Assembly: GCF_021130785.1 (NCBI RefSeq)
Contig: NW_025777537.1
Location: 29,741 to 93,740 of the forward strand
Reading direction: 5' to 3'
Source: Homalodisca vitripennis
Taxonomy: Eukaryota; Arthropoda; Insecta; Hemiptera; Cicadellidae
Length of the DNA: 64,000 nt
Under the pieces are notes generated by a model that was given only the letters and a program-made list of their open reading frames with translations, had not been told where the DNA came from and ran no database searches. Of this stretch, positions 52,417 to 62,943 are shown in pieces. Each line of letters opens with the position of its first letter. The stretch's first letter is position 1. The position numbers were made by a program, and so were the translations under genes.

Positions 52417-55072
52417 ATGGACACTTACAAACATAAATCTGGTGCTCAAAAACGTAAAGAAAGGCAAAAGAAAATTGAAAGTTCAAATAAAGGATCCAGG
52501 ACATTATTTGACGTTGGAATCAAAGTAGACGTAGCTACAAACTAGTTCTAACAGCGGCCCTAACGACCCTGGCGCCGCCAGGGAGAAACTTTGCGAAGTT
52601 TCTCACAGTTTTCATGAACACCCTAATACTGAAGACAGCGAAGATCTTGAAAGCTGTAGGCCTAATGCTGATGAAGGAGAAACAATGGTAGATAGCTTTA
52701 CCTCAGAACCTGATCCTAAAGATGATATTGTTTTGGAAGATCACAATCGTGACATTCTAAATGCTAATGTAGATTCGGGGTTAGGAACTATAATTACCAG
52801 TTCAGATTTGGGACTTCTGAAAAACAAGGTGGTGACTGACAGTGTGATTGAGACTTTAGTGAAAATGGGTCCATCTTTGATGCCGTCAGATCTGCCAAGT
52901 GATGGAAAAAGAGCGTTTCCAAAAACGGTTCTTTTTTCAAAAAGGCCGAACGGAGAGAGCGTCAGAAGAGATTGGCTTGTATGGAGTGAGACTGCTGAGT
53001 CCTTATTTTGTTTTCCATGTAGACTTTTCAATAATAATAGTGGGGGGTGAAAAACACGATTCAAATAAGTCAGTTTTGTTAAGTAACGATGGATGGAAAA
53101 AGGAATATGGATGGCGGAAGCTTTACAACAAGCTACCTTTGCATGAAACCAGCGCTTCCCACAAAAATTGCTACATCCAATGGAGAGAGTTAGAAAGGAG
53201 GCTAAGTGATGGATCAGACATACATTCTCAACTCGACTCAGAACTGGCTTCAAGAACCAAATATTGGAGGAATATATTTCAAAGATTGCTCTCCGTGGTC
53301 ATGTTTCCTTGGAGAGCGAGGATTAGCTCTCAGAGGGACCTCTGAAAAAATTGGGGATCCCAACAATGGAAACTTTCTGGGTCTGATAGAGCTGTTAGCG
53401 GAATATGACCCTTTACTAAGAGAACATATTGCAAAAGTAAAAAAGGCCCAAGAAGAGGGAAAACGTGTTCAAGCTCATTATCTGTATAAAGACTCTCAAA
53501 ATGAATTCATTCAAGTTTGTGGGGAAAGAGTTCGACAGAAGGTATTGTAAGAAAGGAAGAAATCAAAATATTATGCTATTATTGCTGACTCTACCCCCGA
53601 TGCCTCACATACTGAGCAAACAACGTTGATCTTGAGATATCTCTTAGATTGTGAATCAGAATTTAAAATTTGCGAACGATTTTTAAATTTTTGTTGACTG
53701 TAACAAAAAAACTGGAATGGATGTGGCCTAAGTTGATTATTAGCGAGCTCAACAAACACTCAATTCCGTTGAAGGAATGCAGAGGCCAGGGGTACGACAA
53801 TGGATCCAATATGGCTGGAATATACAAAGGTGCCCAAGCCATCATAATGGAGACCAACAATTTGGCTTTTTATAATAACTGTGCCGCACATAGCCTCAAC
53901 CTGTGTGGGGTTAATGCTGCTGAATGCTGCGAGGAAGCTACAACATTTTTTGGCATGCTGCAAAAGACGTATAACTTCTTTTCTAGAAGCCCTCAAAGAT
54001 GGGAGTACTTAGAAAACAGAATAGGCTCTTCTCTGCACAGTATTTCTCAAACGAGATGGTCAGCCCGAGTAGATAGTGTGCGCCCTTTCGTAAAGCATTT
54101 GCCTCTCATCATCAATGCCCTCAATGATTGTAAAGAACTGAATCTATCTGCAGAATGCAAGACAGATCTGAAAGGGCTATTGAAATATCTACAATCGTTC
54201 GAATGTATCATGATGTCGACAATATGGCTAAAGGTGCTTGTTGCAATAGACAACAAAAATAAAGTATTACAAGCCCCGATCAACAACTCTAGACGTTGAA
54301 ACAAAAAAATCTGAATGATTTAATAGAGGAACTAAAAGTACTGAGAGACAGATGGAGCAATCTCTACACTGAGGCCAAGCTAGTGGCAGGCAACATGGCT
54401 GAGAGTGTAGATTGCGAAACTGATTTTAAGGAAAAAAGATTAAAGAAAAGAAAGATTTTTTCATGACGAAACAAGGGACGGCACGGAACATCAATTAAAA
54501 AACGAAGAGGAACGTTTTAGGATTGATGTCTTCTTCAAGATCTTAGACTCAGTCTTAGGGGGACTGTCTCAGAGATTCGAGTTTGCTGGAAAAATCAGCA
54601 ACCTTTTCCAATGTCTTTGGAAATATATTGAGGAAGACGACAGTTTTATTGAGCAGCAATGTTTGAGTCTGTGTCAAACATACAAAGAGGATATTGAGAT
54701 GGAAATTTTAAATGAATTTAAAACATTTGAAATCGATTCATCGCACTAACTTGGGGGAACAAAACTCTTCAACCATTAAGTCTAATAAACGCTCTAAGGA
54801 AGAACAAACTAGATAGGTTTATTTCCCAAATATCACTACAGCGATCCGGTTGTTCTGTTGCATACCTGTATCTGTCAGCCAAGGGGAGAGGAGCTTCAGT
54901 TTGATGAAAAGAATTAAAAGTGCAAAATCGTTCTACGATGACGCAAGACCGCATGAATGACCTGAGTATTCTAGCCATGGAGTCAGATTTGGCACGTAGT
55001 TTGAAATATGACGACATTATAGAAGACTTTGCTGGAAGAAGGCCCGACGAGTTGTGTTTTAGTCATGTTTAA
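52417..55072 (+). pseudogene. hAT transposase (ZMYM1-like/DUF4371), broken
   Basis: It starts MDTYKHKSGAQKRKERQKK, the usual N-terminus of this family. A TTF-type zinc finger region follows (RDWLVWSETAESLFCFPCRL, then GWKKEYGWRKLYNKLPLHET). The DUF4371 and RNase-H-like core shows IIADSTPDASHTEQT (first catalytic Asp) and CRGQGYDNGSNMAGIYKGAQ (second). The C-terminal hAT dimerisation region is seen as MNDLSILAMESDLARSLKYD. At least six stops or frameshifts, for example TAG near 52545, near 53048 and near 54297. Inactive. Confidence 0.85.
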
Positions 55073-55764
55073 TGTTAGTGAGTAACATAGCCCAATGTTT
55101 TCTTTTATTAATTTTCAATTTATGTTTTTGTACAATGTTCATTAGGTTTTGTTCATTTAATTTTTTTTAGTTTTGTTCGTTAAGTGATTGTTCAATGATA
55201 TTTAGTTTTTGTTTCATTAGGTTTTCCAGGAACCTATCATTAAGTTTTGTTTTCTACTAAAAAGGAGAGCGACACGAGTTGAACTTTAATTTTAATGATT
55301 TTATTCTTTGTTAATTATGTTTTGTCCATTTAGTTCATTAAGTGTATATTTTTTAAGGATGGTGTTTTTGATTTTAATTAAGTTCAGTGAGTTTTGTTTT
55401 GTATTGATTTAATAGTAAAAAAATAATCACTACATAATTATAAACCTCAATTTCTTTCCATTTGTTTAGCAACATTTATTTATATAACTTAAATTGAAGT
55501 AAATACAGGAAAAATCACGGATTTGGCATAATTTTGAAGAAGTGAATTCATTTAACAAATAAGTAAAATCAAGTAATGGAGTAGTAAGTTTTGGAATAAA
55601 ATAATGCTTGCTATGTTAATATAACCAATATGGGAATTTTGTTCTAACGTTGGGGGGGGGGTGAATTTTAATGTAATTAGGTTGGTTGCCTGTTGAATCT
55701 TTGGGGGGGGGCCCCCGGTCTTCATGATTGCATAGGGGCCCGAGAAATCCTGTCGCCGGGCCTG

Positions 55765-55772
55765 ATGTTTAG
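55765..55772. repeat. hAT target-site duplication, right (ATGTTTAG)
   Basis: Identical to 50340-50347. Confidence 0.9.
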
Positions 55773-56120
55773 CATAACTAGGTAACCATTGAAGAAACTC
55801 TTCCACATTCGCAATGAGTCGGTTTATTTTGACTTTCTCGGAAAATTCTTATAGCACAATCCTTACAAAAAGCTTGTTTTTTTATCTTTACTATAATGCC
55901 CAGTTGTGAAATTCTGAAATATTCTTAATTTCTTTACAAACGCAACATTTTTTCTCTTCTAACGTTAATTTTTCTATTTTTTCGTATAATTCTCTCTCAT
56001 ATTTACTACGGCAATCCTTACACATAGATCCTAATCCTTCTTTTTTATTCTTATTTTTATATAAAAGCTTCAAAATCTTTAAATTCTTGACACTGTGTAC
56101 ATTTATTTTTGAGACTCCAT

Positions 56121-57167
56121 TTATATAGAAAAAATTACAGCTTTGACTTTCTCAATCTCATATTCATAGAAATTTCCGGTTATTTCTTCATTATTTAAAT
56201 CTTTTATACTATAAGTTACAGGATCTGTGTTATTAATTTGATAAATTACAAAGATTTCTCTTGACCAATTGTTCTTCTTATATTTGCTCGAAAATGTTTG
56301 GTTTTTTACTAAACAATTCTTACATGATCATTGACTTTAAATTTAGTTTTCGTAGTGAATTTCTGGTGGAACATACTTAAAAACCGACTCTAATAACTCT
56401 TTTTTTCTGCATCTTTATCTACGTCTTTAGGCTTCATTTTGATTGTGGTATGAACAGTATCGTTGTATTTCTTTACGATTTCTTGAAGAATATCGATCCA
56501 TTTAAAGTTTTTATTAATCTCAAAAAAGAACCTTCATTCTTTCATTTTGAGTTCTGTTATATCTCTCTACAATACTTGATTTCTCTTCGTTTTCAGTATG
56601 ATAAATCTTAATGTTATATTTCCTCAAAAACATCGTTAAATTCTTTATTTTTAAACTCTAAACCCTTATCTGTATGAAGTAGGTTAGGAGGTTTGTGATT
56701 GATCCTTATGGACATCTTTTTACTATATCTTCGAAAGCTTTTGAAACATCCTTGCCGTTTTTTTCTTTTGATAGCTCTTGGACCAAAGCATATTTTGAGA
56801 AAGTATCAATAACATTTAACATATACTTGAATCCATCATTTTGATCCGAATAGTTAGACATTATAACTAAATCTGCTGCCCATAAATCGTCAATTCCTAA
56901 AGTTATAATTTTTCTCTTTTTAAACTTTTTTCGTACTGGTGCATGAATTTCTCTAGCTTCAATCTCGATTTCTTCCTTATTCTTAGATTCTTTTCTTTAT
57001 CTTGTTTTTTTTCATTTGGATTCTTTATAAATTTACTCTTATTTGTCTTACATTTTGAACATTTTGCTGCAATTCTATACAATCCGTTTTGAGTTTGAAC
57101 GATTTTAGAATCTATATTTTTCGTTTTTTTCTTGCATTTGTGGCAGTGGAATCAAATCATCTTCCAT
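56121..57167 (-). pseudogene. retroviral-type integrase of the Polinton, frameshifted
   Basis: It starts at 57167 behind ACATGTAAATGG. An N-terminal zinc ribbon has CHKCKKKT and KCSKCKTNKSKF, followed by a Lys/Glu-rich linker and REIHAPVRKKFKKRK. The catalytic core reads GIDDLWAADLVIMSNY (first Asp), NVIDTFSKYALVQEL, HTDKGLEFKNKEF (second Asp) and a region near 56560 for the Glu. The C-terminal chromo/SH3-like part reads VTYSIKDLNNEEITGNFYEY. It inserts Polinton DNA into the genome. Many one-base breaks. Its stop TAA overlaps the start motif of the next gene. Confidence 0.85.
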
Positions 57168-57174
57168 TTACATG

Positions 57175-57697
57175 TCAAAGTTTCCCAAGTTTATTTAACT
57201 CATCTAATATATCAGATTTTGCTTCATTTTTATAGCCATAAGGTACTGTATCGATCTTATTTTTCTAGGACAATTCTCTTATCATCTTTAGCGTTTAGTG
57301 CCAGTTTGTTTATGGTGATGGGTATACAATTCATGTTTATAGCTTTTTATTACAGTCATCTCCCTAAATTCTTCTTTATCTTCGAACAAACATTTCTTCA
57401 AGTTTTCGATATTTATTGTTTTATTTACAACGCTTCTCTTAATCCCTTTACATCCTAACTGGATTTTTGTCTAGATATTTTGTACGAGTACATCTTTGAT
57501 CTTAAACCACAAAATTCTTCTAAAACTTCGCTATTTAGTTCGTCTTTGAATTTTCCTATGACTTTCTTATTTTTAGTAGTGAAACATTCGTGATCTTTTG
57601 GATAATCGCTCGTATCAAAGTCATTCAAATTTTCTTTAATAATTTTGTAAGGATCACGTTTTAATTCTAGAAAATAACTGTCTGTATCCATGTAACA
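57175..57697 (-). pseudogene. family B DNA polymerase (PolB), C-terminal fragment
   Basis: Begins abruptly with CYMDTDSYFLELKRD, the catalytic motif C (DTD) of family B polymerases, then FCGLRSKMYSYKI (the thumb-side KxY region), CKGIKRSVV, and NVIKSYKHEL-like sequence to the end near 57177. The N-terminal ~80 percent of the protein, with exonuclease domain and motifs A and B, is absent: at 57697 the sequence switches to the inverted copy of the left arm. In the living element this enzyme copies the DNA by protein priming. Confidence 0.85.
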
Positions 57698-58500
57698 CAG
57701 ATTCAAATTGATGAAAAAGAACAAGAATTTATTCAAAAAATCAATCAACCTGTAACTTCTGCAATAAAAAACGTTGAGGGCAAAATTGAAAATGTTTTAA
57801 GTGATAATCAAAAATTTGATGAATTTGGTTCCAGTTGTACGACAATTTGCCGATATTTCTGATACCAGAAATCTGAGTTTGAATTGCCAAAAATTACCAT
57901 CGTCAACACCATTTAGACCTAGAATCATTGAAGAATCTACAATAGTTGAACCAATAAGTCCTAGAACAACGGATATAATAATTGGTGAAATTGGTAAAAA
58001 ATTTCTTCCTAGAGCAAAGGATGATAAATTTGGTTTGTATTGGGATAAAAAAAAGAAAAGTTTTATGATTGGAAATTTACCCGGTTAATTTTGAACATAA
58101 TGATATAATTATTGAAGATAAAACATATAAAGGAACTCAAGGTTTATGGAGATTATTAACAGGCACTGATGTTTCCAAAAGACGGTTTATATTTGAAGAA
58201 GACTTGAAAAAGTATACAGAAATTTTATGGAAATCTGATTCAATTTACAAAAAATAATGATCCATCAACTAAGAAACCAAAGTCAAGTAAAGGTAAAAAA
58301 TATCTCAATTTTGATTAAACCAATTTGGGAAAAACGAATCGAAGGATCAGGTGTAAGAAAAATACAGTGATAATAAGATTGAGTACAGATATATCAACGA
58401 TTTGACAAAACTCGATGGAATTATTAATTATATTTATGCTCAAGAAAAGGCTGGAAACAATAATTTTTTGAACGAAAAGAAAGCGATTAAGGATTTTATT
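57697..58500 (+). pseudogene. DUF8207-like part, right copy, 5' truncated
   Basis: Inverted copy of 46551-47371. It starts in the middle of the gene (QIQIDEKEQEFIQKINQPV), the N-terminus being outside the duplicated arm. It keeps PRTTDIIIGEIGKKFLPRAK and YKGTQGLWRLLTGTDV. It has more frame breaks than the left copy, almost all single added bases, for example near 57868, 58075, 58170, 58250 and 58310. Confidence 0.7.
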
Positions 58501-58947
58501 TCGAACAAACTTGATGAAATGATTGAAAAACCTGATGGAATTAAATATTTAAAACGAGTTTTGCCGGCAATAAGTTCATCTATGATTGAAGGTAGCGGAC
58601 TTTTGAATGATTTTATCAACAATTTACCTTTTGAATTACACGTACCAGGCTATGAATATCTGGGACCTGGCACAAAACTTGAAAAAAGATTGAAAAGAGG
58701 AGAATCCTGGTATAAATAAATTAGATCAAGCTGCTATGGAACACGATATTTTTTTATGCAAAAACATAGAGACACAAATTCCAGACGACATATCGCAGAT
58801 AAAGTTTTGCAAGATAAGGCAATGGATAGATTTTTATCAAAAGATGCTAGTTTAGGTGAAAGATTTGTTGCCGCTTCCAACAGCTGGAGCAATGTTTTTG
58901 AAGAGAAAACTAGGAATGGGAAATCGAAAGAGAACTTGAGATTTTAA
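58501..58947 (+). pseudogene. phospholipase A2-like domain, right copy
   Basis: Inverted copy of 46134-46550. In this arm the link from the DUF8207 part is open (EKPDGIKYLKRVLPAISSSM), which supports one continuous gene in the ancestor. The PLA2 part has added bases near 58700, 58750, 58785 and 58870 that separate the GPG loop from the HD motif. Confidence 0.7.
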
Positions 58948-58955
58948 CTATATAA

Positions 58956-59425
58956 ATGGAGGTGAACGTAAACTTCAGCAAAAATCAGAAAGAAAAAATA
59001 AAATCCGCTTTTAAGAAGAAAAATACCCGTTAGTGTTCAATTTTAAAATAGATCAACTAAAAAATGGCGAAGATAAGATATTTTTAACAAATAGACAATA
59101 CAATAAACTCGCGAAAACATAAGAAAAACAATAAAGGAACCAGAATAGAATTTTCTTATAATCAGTTGAAAGAACTTAAAAATGGTGGACTTTTGAAAGA
59201 TTTATTAGATTTTGGAGAAAATATTCCAGTTGTTAAAAATGTTGTTCCTTATGTTCGTTAAAGCTGCTCCAATCGTTAAAAAAAGATGTGATTCCTATTG
59301 TTCGAAACAATTTTTAAATTGGTTAGATAAAGAGTTGGAAGATGTTACAGGATCTGGATTAGATGAAAAAAACTTTGAATTACGTGAAATCAAACATTGA
59401 AAAAAAAATTTTAAACCTTTAACAT
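58956..59425 (+). pseudogene. minor structural protein, right copy
   Basis: Inverted copy of 45666-46125, starting MEVNVNF behind ACTATATAAATGGAGG. Added bases near 59020, 59045, 59110, 59255 and 59310 break it repeatedly. Confidence 0.55.
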
Positions 59426-59840
59426 TCGGGGAATTGGAAGAAATCTGCAAAAAATTATTAAACATTTTAGAGGAATCTTCATGAGAGATACATAACCTGA
59501 AAAAGTTAAGAAATTTGAATGTGGAATTGTGAATTTAGACTCGATTATGGGAAGTGGAACGCATTGGATTTGTTATTATAAAAATGAATAAGAATGCATG
59601 TTATTTTGATTCGTATGGAAGAATTGAGGACAAACCACCTATAGAATTTGATTAAATATTTGAAAAAAATCAAGCGTCTACTACAATGATTCTCAGATTC
59701 AAGACTATAAAGATCCCCCAATTTGTGGTCATTTATGTGTTTTTTGTTTTGAATGAACTGAGTACTGGTAAAGATTTTAAAGAAGTTGTTAACAAATTAT
59801 TACTTAATAAATATGGAATTCACAAAATATTTTTGACGTA
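59403..59840 (+). pseudogene. adenovirus-type protease, right copy
   Basis: Inverted copy of 45259-45690. It shares the internal TAA after MRDT and in addition has several single-base insertions (for example near 59585, 59645, 59745). The catalytic blocks GTHWICYY and the ICGHLCVF-equivalent are still readable in different frames. Confidence 0.7.
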
Positions 59841-60736
59841 TTTGGAACACAAATTATTCAAAATGTAGATAATAGTTTGAATTTTTGATAGTTTGAGAAA
59901 TGAGTTGATAACAAGTTAGAAAATTTATTACAAAACCTTCCAGATTCAGATATGGTTTGCTGTCGAGATTGAAGATTTTAAAGCAGAATATGATAACAAA
60001 CTTGCAAATTTCATGAGTTCAAATGAAGTTGCTGATAAAATAAAAACATTGGAAAAAGAAGTTGATGATGGTGTAAAAAAATTATTTACCAATTTAATGT
60101 CTCATATCGATAAAGCTGATAAAATTACTGAAGCGATCAAAGTTGAAAAGAATTATGTTAGTTTGGCTAATAAAAAAAGAATTGTCGGTGTTCGACCTGG
60201 TATTGACAAACATGATGTTGTTGTTAAAGAACAAATTTTAAAACCTCTAAAATTATCAGAAAACATCGATATTGTTGATTTACATGATCCGAATGTTAAA
60301 AATGCCTTAGATTTTAAAGGAAAAAGAATTAGCAGTGTTAGTAAAGGAATTAATCCATTTGATGTTGTTGTAATGATTCAATTAGAAGATCCTATTAAAA
60401 TGTTTAATGAACTAAAACAAAATTATGAGAATCATAAACAGCATGTTAAAGATTTTACAACAGAAGTCTATGACAAGTTAGAAGCCAGAAATAGAAGATC
60501 AGTAGACGATGTTGGTGAAATTAATGAAAAACTTACTAATTTTAAAGAGTCTTTTGATAAGTTTAGTTTAGATGCTACGAAAACTTTTGAGAAATATTGG
60601 TCATAAATTTGTTGAATACAATGATTCTAATGCTGTCAAATTTCAAAAATTAGAAGAAAAAATTAATAAGTTCGAGGAAAATCTTAATATAATTTTGGAA
60701 AATATTGATAACAGATTTAATAGATTAGGCGGCTAA
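59813..60736 (+). pseudogene. fibre-like coiled-coil protein, right copy
   Basis: Inverted copy of the intact left gene. The centre (60013-60590) is identical in protein sequence, including both KRI..V..GI...DVVV modules. The first ~65 codons carry several indels, and an added base near 60590 breaks the C-terminal coiled coil. Confidence 0.65.
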
Positions 60737-60759
60737 GATGACTAATTTTCCCTAAATAA

Positions 60760-60903
60760 ATGGCGCTCATATATTGTGTGAGATGTAAAGAAAAAACTGC
60801 AACAAATGATATAAAATACTATGCAAATATCAATGGAGTTAAAAGAGTTTCTGGAAAATGTGCTGAATGTAACACTAAAAAGAGCCAATTTATAAAAACT
60901 TGA
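60760..60903 (+). CDS. small zinc ribbon protein, right copy, ATG start
   Basis: A 47-residue protein beginning MALIYCVRCKEKT and ending SQFIKT, with two CxxC pairs (DUF5679-like). Intact here, with ATG in the motif CCCTAAATAAATGG, while the left copy has GTG. It is one of the few genes undamaged in the right arm. Confidence 0.7.
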   Translation: MALIYCVRCKEKTATNDIKYYANINGVKRVSGKCAECNTKKSQFIKT

Positions 60904-60925
60904 AATTTTTTCTTAATAAATAGAG

Positions 60926-61326
60926 ATGGCGGGACATTACAGTGCTTTCGATCTTTTTATAATGCAACACGAAAGAGATTTGAAAAAAGAACATTGGGAT
61001 GATATTTCTCAAAAATATGAATTATCCGAAGATATGATGCGATTGTACATTAATAAGTTAAATTGGTATAACATTGCAAAATATCAAAAATCTGTCCCCA
61101 GAGTTCATTCAAGAAAATATACATTATCAATTAAAAGATCATATGTCTGTTCTTTGCCTCTATCAACACTTGAGTATAAAGTTTTTGGATGAAAATAAAG
61201 ATACAGTTGATTGGAATAATATTATAGATAGCGGTTTACTATCCTGTGCAGATTTTATTGAAATATGTGACCGAGATCGCAAAATTTAAGGAACAGAATC
61301 CTGAATATGACGAAGTAGATCATTAA
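60926..61326 (+). pseudogene. WxxI-repeat protein, right copy
   Basis: Inverted copy of 43779-44171. An added base near 61090 and another near 61240 break the frame. The end reads EQNPEYDEVDH before TAA and may be the original C-terminus. The left copy has a 2-base insertion there and ends differently. Confidence 0.65.
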
Positions 61327-61395
61327 AAAATGACTAAAATCTTTTCTTATCGACTTATACATGATGTTTAAAATTTCTAAATTTTCTCTTATTAA

Positions 61396-62588
61396 ATGGT
61401 GGACTACAAAAAGTATTCAGGTGGTGATATTGAAAGGGCGGAGTTTAAAAATTTCTATCCAATTAGTAAACAACATTTGAATGAACCGAATAAAAGAACT
61501 GAGTTTAATATTGATTTTGGAGATAACTTTTGCTCGTCTAACTTCCAGTTTTATATTTCTGGAACTTTAACAAAACAAGATGGTCAAGCATATCTTGGAA
61601 CTGATAATGTTAGATTAATCGATAATTTTATACCGTTTTTATTTTCTAAGATTGAAGTAAGAAAACACAATAAATTGATAGAAGAAGTCGAAAACTGTGG
61701 CCAATTAAGCACAATTAAAGGAACTATTTGTTATTCCAAAAGTGATGTATTTTCAAACAGTTTTGAATCAACTTTTAAATTTGGACAATTTGAAGCGGTC
61801 GGTGATTTAGCACATTTCGGCTTAGGATTCTTTGAAAATGTAAATTTTCCAATCTATAAAGGTGGATTTTACATTAGTTTCATAAGAGCTGAAGACGATG
61901 ATGTGATTCTGAAGACTGCAACTGGAAAATGTTATGCCTGTTGATGGCAAAATTACAATTAACGAGTTTTTCATTAGAGTTCCGATGATTGATTACAAAA
62001 CCACGAGTAAAATTCAGTTGATTGATGAAATTTATAAAATCTCAAAACATCACGTTTAATTTTCTAGATTGGCAATGTATTGAGCAAAAAGGTATTTCCG
62101 GAACAACTTATTCGTTCGATATCACAAATATTTATAGAAATATCTTCAATCCAAGTTCGTTATCATTGGTTTTCAAACAGATAGACAGAATAATCAAGAA
62201 AAAAATCCTTCAAAGTTTGATAGTTTTGAATGTAAAAAAATATCAGAGTAAAATTGAATGGTTCTTATTATCCAGATGAATTACAAAAATTTAAACATTT
62301 CCGGTGGTCTTTTCAGAATCATGTATCAGATGTATCAAGATTTTAAGAAAGTTTACTACAAAAATATGGAAATGTATTACAACCCCAAAGAATTTATAGC
62401 AAATAGACCCATTTATGTCATTGATACAACAAAGAGTTTGACAAATATTTCTAGTTCAAAGAACGATATAATTATCAATATGGATTTTCAAAATGCTGTT
62501 ACAAACGCGATTTGTTATGTGGTTGTGGTTTTCTGAGAAATTTTTAGCCTATGATGTGATTAAGAACGATATTAAAGAAATTCAGTAA
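61396..62588 (+). pseudogene. major capsid protein, right copy, several frameshifts
   Basis: Inverted copy of 42516-43701. It starts MVDYKKYSGGD behind CTTATTAAATGG. The homopolymer that is broken in the left copy is in frame here (61965 region), but added bases near 61927, 62035, 62155, 62235, 62265 and 62530 break this copy instead. The two arms therefore carry different lesions of the same gene. Confidence 0.8.
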
Positions 62589-62850
62589 AAATCGTCTTAT
62601 TTTCTGTTGAGCGAATGTTAGCAAATTTCCATTATTTCCGTTTATAGATTTTTTCATTGAGATTTCTGGATTTTTTTCATTAAAACAGCTTAAGAAATTA
62701 GAAGCCTACAATGAACAGTAAAACAGCTATAGATTCGGTTAATTTTTCATTCGTGAGTTACAGATTAGTTTATTGTCCTTTAAACAGTATTTTACGTTGA
62801 TTTTCTGACTGTCCCAAAAGTGAGCTAGAACCGCCATATTACTATCTACT
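62589..62850. repeat. right outer end (non-coding TIR part)
   Basis: Reverse complement of 42257-42515 with few differences, ending CCATATTACTATCTACT. Confidence 0.8.
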
Positions 62851-62917
<67 letters not shown>

Positions 62918-62943
62918 TGTATTATATATATATATATATATAT
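62851..62943. repeat. (TA)n microsatellite at the right edge of the Polinton
   Basis: About 93 bp of TA repeats with two or three interruptions. It is the likely target tract of the Polinton insertion. Confidence 0.9.

Larger units (their letters stand above)
50348..55764 (+). mobile_element. hAT transposon, degraded
   Basis: A 5.4-kb element with 16-bp perfect inverted ends CAGGCCCGGCGACAGG, flanked by the 8-bp duplication ATGTTTAG. Both values are typical for hAT. The transposase on the plus strand (52417-55072) is of the ZMYM1-like/DUF4371 type and broken. GC-rich, G-run-bearing ends set it off from the AT-rich Polinton. It inserted after the tandem duplication of the zinc-binding gene. 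Confidence 0.93.
50276..56120 (-). pseudogene. zinc-binding protein, second tandem copy, split by hAT
   Basis: The part 56120-55773 starts behind TTTTTTCTATATAAATGG and reads LTLEEKKCCVCKEIKNISEF, parallel to the first copy, with several frame breaks. The C-terminal ~25 codons lie at 50276-50347, on the other side of the hAT element. The first copy shows the uninterrupted sequence at the insertion point (ATGTTTAGCATAACTAGG). The gene arose by tandem duplication of a ~370-bp unit that also includes the tail of the BRO gene. Confidence 0.65.
42257..62850. mobile_element. Polinton (Maverick)/adintovirus-like element with giant inverted arms
   Basis: The ends read AGTAGATAGTAATATGGCGG at the left and its reverse complement at the right. 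Gene content: major capsid protein, penton-like protein, packaging ATPase, adenovirus-type protease, retroviral-type integrase and family B polymerase, the diagnostic set of Polintons/adintoviruses. Total 20.6 kb, of which 5.4 kb is an inserted hAT. The outer 5.1 kb on each side are inverted copies (42257-47371 and 57697-62850), far longer than usual Polinton TIRs. Most of the polymerase gene is missing. Many frame breaks. Confidence 0.92.

Noticed and set aside
57132..57458. 108-residue plus-strand frame MHLWQWNQIIF...
   Set aside because: Antisense to the end of the polymerase gene and the start of the integrase. The minus strand carries the family signatures.
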